Positions 5,289 through 8,986 of a stretch of DNA of 8,986 nucleotides are shown one piece after another. Numbering within the stretch: position 1 is the stretch's first letter; each line of letters begins with the position of its first letter. Source of the DNA: Chloroflexota bacterium (GTDB lineage: Bacteria > Chloroflexota > Dehalococcoidia > Lucifugimonadales > Australimonadaceae). A program made the translations under genes and the position numbers. The notes below the pieces were generated by a model that saw nothing but the letters and a program-made list of their open reading frames with translations, searched no databases and was not told the DNA's origin. Location of the stretch: contig JACZSI010000068.1 in the NCBI GenBank assembly GCA_022574265.1, positions 1 to 8,986 of the forward strand, read 5' to 3'.

Positions 5289-6542
5289 CTATTTGACGAA
5301 CTCGGGGCGCTTCACGCCGTCGCCGGAGAGCACGGCCTCCACGTCGTTGTGGACGACGATGTCCTTGAACGGGCCGCCGGGGATGCCCTCGTAGCCCGGG
5401 TATTCGAACCGCTCGCACGGGACCATGATGATCTCGTTCTCCACCGGGTCGCGGTGGGTGTTGAGCGGGTCGCCCCCGTCCGCGACCACCTGCATCTGCT
5501 CCTCGAGCATCCGGCGGTACATGATGAGGCCGATGTCCGTGACACCGAGGCGCTCGGTCGTGCGGTCGGTGATGGCGCCTTGGATGATCCAGGCGGTCTG
5601 GTCTTGGCCGACCACCCAGTCGCCCTTGATCCGCCCGTCCTCGTCGTAGACGGGGATCTCCTGGTACGGGACGACGCCTGGCTGCTCCTCGCCGTCCTTG
5701 AGGGCGCGCCAGTTGAGCATCAGGTGCAGGGTGTGCGTGTCGTCGACCGGCACGCGGAACTGGAGGTTGATGCCGATGCGCAGGATATTGGGGAAGAAGA
5801 CGGGGTGGCCCAGCCTCCAGTTGTCGTCCTCCTCCGTCTCGTCGCCGATGAGCCGGCGCTTGATGACGCCGTAGCTCGTCTTCTCGAAGCCGATCTTGTG
5901 GTGGTCCGCGCCCTTCGTGAGCGTCCGGAGGTTCCAGGCGTCGCGCTCCGCTTGCGGCTTCTTCCTATTCATGACGTAGCCGCCGTAGTAGCGGTGCAGC
6001 CACTGGAAGTGCAATGGGTCGAGCGAGTTCTCGTGGCACTGCAGCCAGTTGCACGGCAGCATGCACACGTCCACGTCGCGGACGCCGGGCCAGACCAGCA
6101 TGTCGTAGCGCGGGAGCAGCGGCGCGGGCTCCGGGCCCATGTAGGCGAAGATGAGGCCGCCGAGCTCCTCGGCCAGATACGCCTTGAGCTTGACCTTCTC
6201 CTTGAAGCGGCTGCCCTCGGGCTCGGACGGCTGGTCGAGGCACTGGCCGTGGATGTCGTAGAGCCAGCCGTGGTAGGCGCAGCGGATGCCCTCGGGCTCC
6301 GGGATGCCGTACGACAGGTTCGCCTTGCGGTGTGCGCAGGAGGGCTCGATCAGGCCGATCTCGCCGGCGGCGCTGCGGAACAGGACGAGGTCCTCGCCGA
6401 GCAGGCGGACCTCCTTGGTGGGGTTGTCGTCGCTGAGCTCGACGCTGGCCGCGATGGGGTGCCAGTAGCGGCGCATGAGCTCGCCCATCGGCGTGCCGGG
6501 ACCGACCCGCGTCAGGCGCTCGTTCTGCTCTGCCGTCAGCAT
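5289..6542 (-). CDS. Rieske [2Fe-2S] ring-hydroxylating oxygenase alpha subunit, first tandem copy
   Basis: This 417-residue paralogue of the next gene keeps every ligand: Cys69/His71 and Cys88/His91 for the Rieske cluster, and Asp175, His178 and His183 at the mononuclear iron. Residues 1-150 differ from the second copy at about 14 positions. Differences cluster at 151-163, 251-310 and 345-417, regions that in this fold build the substrate pocket and subunit contacts. The pair may thus share a redox partner while taking different substrates (inference). The ATG at 6540-6542 has GAGGA about eight bases upstream and AGGAG a little further. It is first in the unit and lies about 68 bp downstream of a near-consensus promoter. 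The possible third iron ligand is an acidic residue in TDIGLIMYRRMLEEQ (335-349). A whole-length antisense reading frame exists opposite both genes but is a composition artefact. Confidence 0.93.
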   Translation of the reverse strand: MLTAEQNERLTRVGPGTPMGELMRRYWHPIAASVELSDDNPTKEVRLLGEDLVLFRSAAGEIGLIEPSCAHRKANLSYGIPEPEGIRCAYHGWLYDIHGQCLDQPSEPEGSRFKEKVKLKAYLAEELGGLIFAYMGPEPAPLLPRYDMLVWPGVRDVDVCMLPCNWLQCHENSLDPLHFQWLHRYYGGYVMNRKKPQAERDAWNLRTLTKGADHHKIGFEKTSYGVIKRRLIGDETEEDDNWRLGHPVFFPNILRIGINLQFRVPVDDTHTLHLMLNWRALKDGEEQPGVVPYQEIPVYDEDGRIKGDWVVGQDQTAWIIQGAITDRTTERLGVTDIGLIMYRRMLEEQMQVVADGGDPLNTHRDPVENEIIMVPCERFEYPGYEGIPGGPFKDIVVHNDVEAVLSGDGVKRPEFVK

Positions 6543-6558
6543 GGCTGAGTCCTCGCTC

Positions 6559-6609
6559 CTACGGGGAGGGGAGCGGCCGTGCGCGCGCGGCGCCGGATCC
6601 TCCGCCCAT
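6559..6609 (-). CDS. Possible 16-residue leader peptide upstream of the Rieske pair
   Basis: Directly after the promoter's -10 box, TATAAG, an ATG at 6607-6609 begins a 16-codon frame rich in Gly, Ala, Arg and Pro. It ends at TAG (6561-6559), just before the GAGCGAGGA ribosome-binding region of the Rieske gene. If transcription starts about seven bases after the -10, this ATG is at the very 5' end and could be read leaderless. No regulatory codon run is obvious. It may be chance in GC-rich DNA. Confidence 0.2.
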   Translation of the reverse strand: MGGGSGAARARPLPSP

Positions 6610-6617
6610 TACCTGAG

Positions 6618-6646
6618 CTTATAGCCCAGGGTACGACCGTAGTCAA
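6618..6646 (-). promoter_or_regulatory. Sigma-70-type promoter for the Rieske oxygenase pair
   Basis: On the minus strand TTGACT (complement of 6641-6646) and TATAAG (complement of 6618-6623) are separated by exactly 17 bp. Each hexamer matches the consensus at 5 of 6 positions, which is rare in DNA this GC-rich. The expected start near 6611 gives an untranslated leader of about 68 nt before the Rieske ATG at 6542. The position just after a possible terminator supports a new transcription unit starting here. Confidence 0.6.
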
Positions 6647-6689
6647 CGGCCCGGCGGAGCCGAACGCCGCATTCCGCAGCGCGGGGGGC

Positions 6690-6713
6690 AAAAAAGTGTC
6701 CCGAGTGATCGGG
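6690..6713 (-). terminator. Possible intrinsic terminator of the SDR-amidohydrolase-ABM unit
   Basis: Read on the minus strand, CCCGA and TCGGG (6713-6709 and 6704-6700) form a 5-bp stem with a TCAC loop. This is followed after ACAC by six T's (6695-6690). The stem is short and the T-run is offset by four bases, so it would be weak. It lies about 175 bp after the ABM stop and just before the Rieske promoter, the expected place for a boundary. Confidence 0.4.
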
Positions 6714-6807
6714 GCGCCCGAGCTTGGCGTTGGTTCTCGGCTCCGCGGTTGCCCGCTCGGCTCCGGCCCTCGTCCGCGCTCTTTCCTCGTTCACTCGGGA
6801 CTGCTCA

Positions 6808-6847
6808 AGCGTACATCAGCACATACAAGCAGTGTCAAGTGCTGATG
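6808..6847 (-). promoter_or_regulatory. 9-bp inverted repeat around a TTGACA: candidate operator/promoter
   Basis: CATCAGCAC (6814-6822) and GTGCTGATG (6839-6847) are perfect inverted repeats separated by 16 bp. On the minus strand a consensus -35, TTGACA (complement of 6833-6838), sits directly inside the first arm. A weak -10, TACGCT (complement of 6808-6813), directly follows the second arm, giving a 19-bp spacer. Such long spacers with an overlapping dyad are typical of MerR-type promoters, but no MerR gene is visible. It may equally be an operator for another regulator. The local AT content is higher than the surroundings. It would point toward the Rieske genes, about 270 bp away. Confidence 0.45.
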
Positions 6848-6888
6848 CGACGGATCTGCGAGCAATCTGAGGATGCCGGTCTCGGGTC

Positions 6889-7182
6889 TTAGGGGTAGAC
6901 GAAGTCGAGCTCGTGCCGGGCCATGGGGCTGACCTCGCGCCAGCCGGCCGAGCGCGCCATCCACCGCTCGTGGTGCTCGGAGCGCTGGTGCGCGGCGAAG
7001 GCCTCGGCGTCCACGAACACCTCGTAGAGGCAGATGACGGTCGGGTCCGAGAGGTCCTGGAGCACCTCGTAGCGAACGCACCCCGGCTCCGCGACGCAGA
7101 CCGCCGCGTACGCGCGCATGCTCGTCAGGTACTCGTCGAGGTGCTCGGGCTTGATCTTGTGCGTGCCGACGACGACGTGCAT
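6889..7182 (-). CDS. ABM (antibiotic biosynthesis monooxygenase) domain protein, quinol-monooxygenase-like
   Basis: This 97-residue protein is a single small ferredoxin-like ABM domain (PF03992). Features are an opening strand MHVVVGTHKIKPEHLDEYL (1-19), the AEPGCVRYEVLQDLSDP segment (31-47), a VICLYEVFVDAEAF strand-turn-helix (49-62), and the family's paired histidines in AHQRSEHHERW (64-74). Such proteins form dimers and oxidise quinols or polyketide-like phenols without cofactor, or serve as accessory proteins (YgiN, ActVA-Orf6 relatives). The ATG at 7180-7182 lies 14 bp after the amidohydrolase stop, with only a weak GGGCGG as ribosome site, so translational coupling is likely. The same frame stays open well upstream, but that part is a shadow of the amidohydrolase gene. 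It is last in its unit; its role in a catabolic path is inferred from neighbours. Confidence 0.85.
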   Translation of the reverse strand: MHVVVGTHKIKPEHLDEYLTSMRAYAAVCVAEPGCVRYEVLQDLSDPTVICLYEVFVDAEAFAAHQRSEHHERWMARSAGWREVSPMARHELDFVYP

Positions 7183-7196
7183 GGTTCTGCCGCCCG

Positions 7197-8219
7197 TTAG
7201 AGCGCGTAGAGGCGCTCGGCGTTCGGGCCGAGGATCTTGTCGACGGAGGCCGGCGGGACGGTGCCGCCGTCGCGCAGGATGCGCAGCGCCAGTATCTCCG
7301 ACGCGGTGTCGTTGTGCCCGTAGTCGGTGCCGATCACGATGTGGTCGTCGTCCGTGGCGGCGAGCACGTAGGGCAGGTCGTCGGCCGTCTGGCAGGCGAC
7401 CCACATGTTGTTCTCGCGCAACACGTCCGTGCCGGGCCAATCGCGCTTCTGCCGCGCGAAGCGCAGCGCGAGGTCGTTGAGGGCGTACGGCAGCCACGAG
7501 GCGCTGATCTCGATCCAGCCCCAGCGCAGCTTGGGGAAGCGCTGCGGCGTGCCCTGCATGATGAGGTCGTGGAAGGCGCCGACGGCCGGCAGCTTGAACT
7601 TCGAGAAGCCGAAGTCGCGGTCGATGAGCTCGAACGCCTGCATGTTGCCGGCGGCGGCGTGGATGCAGATGGGCATATCCAGCTCGATCGCCTCCTCGTA
7701 CAGCGGGAACATGTACGGGTCGGAGAGGCGGTGGTCGCCCTCGATGCCGCGCATGAACACGGCGCACGCGCCGTGCTCCTTGCCGAAGCGGAGCTCCTCG
7801 ATCGCCCGGTCCATGGAGTGGAGGGACGGGATGACCGCCCAGCGGAGCCGCCCTTCGCCCTGCTCCCAGATGTCGGCCAGCCAGCGGTTGTAGGCCCGGG
7901 AGAGGGCGTAGTCGGTGTCGGCGTGGTGCGTGCGCTGGGTCAGGAAGAAGCTCGGGTAGAGCACGTGGACGTCCACGCCCATCTCGTCCATGTGCGCAAG
8001 CCGCTTCTTGATGTCGGACGCCTCGCGGGTCTCCGGCGAGGTGTCGGCTCCGACGTTCGCCGTCCGCTTGAAGGCGCGGCCCTCGACCAGCCAGTACTCG
8101 TCAGGGCCGCCGGAGCGGGGCACGAGGACCTGCGGCTTGTGCGCCTCGTCCTCCTCGCGCATGAACTCCCACGTGCGGTCGGTCTCGATCACGTGTGCGT
8201 CTGAGTCGATCACTCTCAT
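7197..8219 (-). CDS. Amidohydrolase-2 family metal-dependent hydrolase/decarboxylase
   Basis: This 340-residue protein belongs to the ACMSD-like TIM-barrel group (PF04909). The N-terminal metal motif is DSDAHVIE (5-12, His9). His187 in CIHAAAG (185-191) and Asp299 in IGTDYGHND (297-304) are the expected metal ligand and catalytic aspartate. The family block FHDLIMQGTPQRFPKLRWGWIE with Trp242 (216-242) precedes them. Relatives hydrolyse C-N bonds or decarboxylate aromatic or ring-cleavage acids (aminocarboxymuconate semialdehyde, resorcylate). The substrate here is unknown, although an aromatic path would fit the nearby oxygenases. The start at 8217-8219 is fixed by GGAGG (complement of 8228-8232) and by the family motif at residue 5; the frame remains open upstream, but only as a shadow of the SDR gene. 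It lies 74 bp after the SDR stop and 14 bp before the ABM gene. Confidence 0.9.
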   Translation of the reverse strand: MRVIDSDAHVIETDRTWEFMREEDEAHKPQVLVPRSGGPDEYWLVEGRAFKRTANVGADTSPETREASDIKKRLAHMDEMGVDVHVLYPSFFLTQRTHHADTDYALSRAYNRWLADIWEQGEGRLRWAVIPSLHSMDRAIEELRFGKEHGACAVFMRGIEGDHRLSDPYMFPLYEEAIELDMPICIHAAAGNMQAFELIDRDFGFSKFKLPAVGAFHDLIMQGTPQRFPKLRWGWIEISASWLPYALNDLALRFARQKRDWPGTDVLRENNMWVACQTADDLPYVLAATDDDHIVIGTDYGHNDTASEILALRILRDGGTVPPASVDKILGPNAERLYAL

Positions 8220-8243
8220 CGCGTCTCCCTCCCACATCCCGGC

Positions 8244-8266
8244 CGTTACGCCGTCGTGGCGCAACG
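8244..8266. repeat. Imperfect hairpin between the SDR and amidohydrolase genes
   Basis: CGTTACGCC (8244-8252) pairs with GGCGCAACG (8258-8266) around GTCGT, with one A-C mismatch. There is no T-tract after it on the minus strand. It stands 25 bp ahead of the amidohydrolase start and may be an operator, a processing site or an mRNA-stabilising stem. Confidence 0.4.
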
Positions 8267-8293
8267 TTAAAGCATCTCGAACGCCCCGGCCAC

Positions 8294-8986
8294 CTACCGG
8301 GCGAGGACGCCGCCGTCCACCGGAAGGTCGATCCCGGTGATGAAGTCGGCGTCCGGCGAGGCGAGGAAGACGGCCGCGAGTGCGACGTCGCGCGGCATGC
8401 ACGGCCGTCCGATGAGGTTGTCCACCGGACCGCGGTTGCGGTCGGGGGCGCCCGGCTCCGCTATGGTCTGCACGCGGTTCGGCGTGATGCTGTTGACCCG
8501 GATGGCGTGCGGGGCGAGCTGGACGGCGAGCGCCCGCGTCAGGTTGAGCACGCCGCCCTTGGCTGCCGGATAGGCGGTCGCGTTCTCTCGCCCACGATGT
8601 CCGGACGTGGACGCGATGTTGACGATGCGTCCGCCGTCGCCCTGCTCGACCATCTGCTTGGCGGCGTACTTGGTGACGAGGAAGACGCTTTTCAGCGACA
8701 CGCCGATGACGCGGTCCCACTCGGCCTCCGGGAGCTCGAGCACGTTGGTGCGGTCGACGACGCCGACGTTGTTCACGAGCAGATCGACGCGGCCCCACTG
8801 AGCGACCACGTCGGCGACCATGCGCTCGGCGTCCGCGCTCGAGGTCACGTCGGCCGTCAAGGCAAGCGCGGCGCCGTCGCGCTCGGCGTTGATGGCGCCG
8901 GCGACGGCCTGCGCGCGCTCCTCGAGCCAGTCGACGACGGCCACGCTCGCGCCCTCCTCGGCGAAGGCGTGCGCGATGGCCTCGCC
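8294..8986 (-). CDS. Short-chain dehydrogenase/reductase (SDR), 5'-truncated
   Basis: The C-terminal 230 residues of a classical SDR are visible. The start and most of the glycine-rich TGxxxGIG motif lie beyond the right edge; only its final G-E-A is in the window. From the first visible residue: VAVVDW (15-20) ends with Asp19, suggesting NAD(H) preference; ADV is at 45-47; NNVG (72-75) is the family NNAG motif; and Ser126, Tyr139 and Lys143 form the catalytic triad. PCMPRDVALAAVFLASPDADFITGIDLPVDGG (about 195-226) is the usual C-terminal signature. The helix-4 position normally held by the tetrad Asn is Ser97 (VSLKSVF). Such enzymes oxidise alcohols or dihydrodiols, or reduce ketones; the substrate is unknown. 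A GTG at 8942-8944 exists, but the domain clearly begins upstream of it. It heads, or is internal to, the unit with the amidohydrolase and ABM genes. Confidence 0.92.
   Translation of the reverse strand, partial: GEAIAHAFAEEGASVAVVDWLEERAQAVAGAINAERDGAALALTADVTSSADAERMVADVVAQWGRVDLLVNNVGVVDRTNVLELPEAEWDRVIGVSLKSVFLVTKYAAKQMVEQGDGGRIVNIASTSGHRGRENATAYPAAKGGVLNLTRALAVQLAPHAIRVNSITPNRVQTIAEPGAPDRNRGPVDNLIGRPCMPRDVALAAVFLASPDADFITGIDLPVDGGVLAR

Noticed and set aside
3711..6548. A 945-codon open frame on the plus strand opposite the Rieske genes and part of the Ldh-type gene
   Set aside because: Its translation is a low-complexity Ala/Val/Leu/Asp/Arg-rich string that repeats itself because the two antisense genes are paralogues. 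The minus-strand genes have full family motifs and ribosome-binding sites.
6609..6794. A 61-codon GTG-started minus-strand frame ending at the TAATG junction
   Set aside because: It contains the putative terminator and promoter, has no ribosome site, and its composition is Arg/Ala-rich without a recognisable family.
7183..7767. An upstream extension of the ABM frame through the amidohydrolase gene (292 residues)
   Set aside because: The added part is Arg/His/Ala-rich shadow translation. The ABM domain begins exactly at the ATG at 7182.
8220..8798. An upstream extension of the amidohydrolase frame through the SDR gene (a 533-residue product)
   Set aside because: The extra part is a shadow of the SDR coding sequence. 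A good ribosome site and the family's N-terminal motif place the start at 8219.
1..8986. CRISPR array, tRNA, rRNA, insertion sequence or phage genes
   Set aside because: No regularly spaced direct repeats, tRNA-like arm and CCA-end pattern, rRNA signature or transposase/integrase motif was seen on either strand.

Overview
The window is a high-GC (visibly about 70%) stretch of bacterial DNA that is rich in genes for oxidative breakdown of organic compounds. The gene set (tandem Rieske oxygenases, a luciferase-like F420/flavin oxidoreductase, an amidohydrolase, an Ldh-family dehydrogenase, an SDR and a GrdB-like protein) and the dense, very GC-rich intergenic palindromes resemble the Chloroflexota, in particular the SAR202/Dehalococcoidia-type lineages. 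This is an inference from gene content and repeat style. No rRNA or marker gene is present to prove it.

Layout, right to left, because almost everything is on the minus strand. (1) 8986-6889: a 5'-truncated SDR, an amidohydrolase-2 family protein and a small ABM-domain monooxygenase, probably one transcription unit. (2) 6888-6543: a 346-bp regulatory gap with a 9-bp inverted repeat around a TTGACA, a possible terminator and a near-consensus sigma-70-type promoter. (3) 6542-3993: two tandem paralogous Rieske ring-hydroxylating oxygenase alpha subunits. (4) 3898-2822: an Ldh-family (malate/L-lactate dehydrogenase type) oxidoreductase. (5) 2722-2219: a stand-alone cyclic-nucleotide-binding-like protein without a DNA-binding domain. 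(6) 1315-2214, the only plus-strand gene: an LLM-class oxidoreductase converging on the previous gene with a 4-bp gap. (7) 1084-662: an ArfB-type ribosome-rescue peptidyl-tRNA hydrolase. (8) 337-1: the N-terminal part of a glycine/sarcosine/betaine reductase selenoprotein-B-family protein, running off the window.

The likely theme is catabolism. Rieske enzymes would hydroxylate or demethylate an aromatic or similarly resistant substrate; the SDR and the Ldh-type enzyme would oxidise resulting alcohols or hydroxyacids; the amidohydrolase (hydrolase/decarboxylase superfamily) and ABM protein (quinol-monooxygenase-like) would act on later intermediates. The substrate cannot be read from the sequence, and no ferredoxin or reductase partner for the Rieske enzymes lies in the window.

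The intergenic spaces hold three palindromic repeat types. Two of them are present in two copies with compensatory base changes that preserve the stems. I see no tRNA, rRNA, CRISPR array, insertion sequence, transposase, phage gene or defence system. The most unusual material is the noncoding structure and the uneven divergence of the Rieske pair, not a wholly new multi-gene system.
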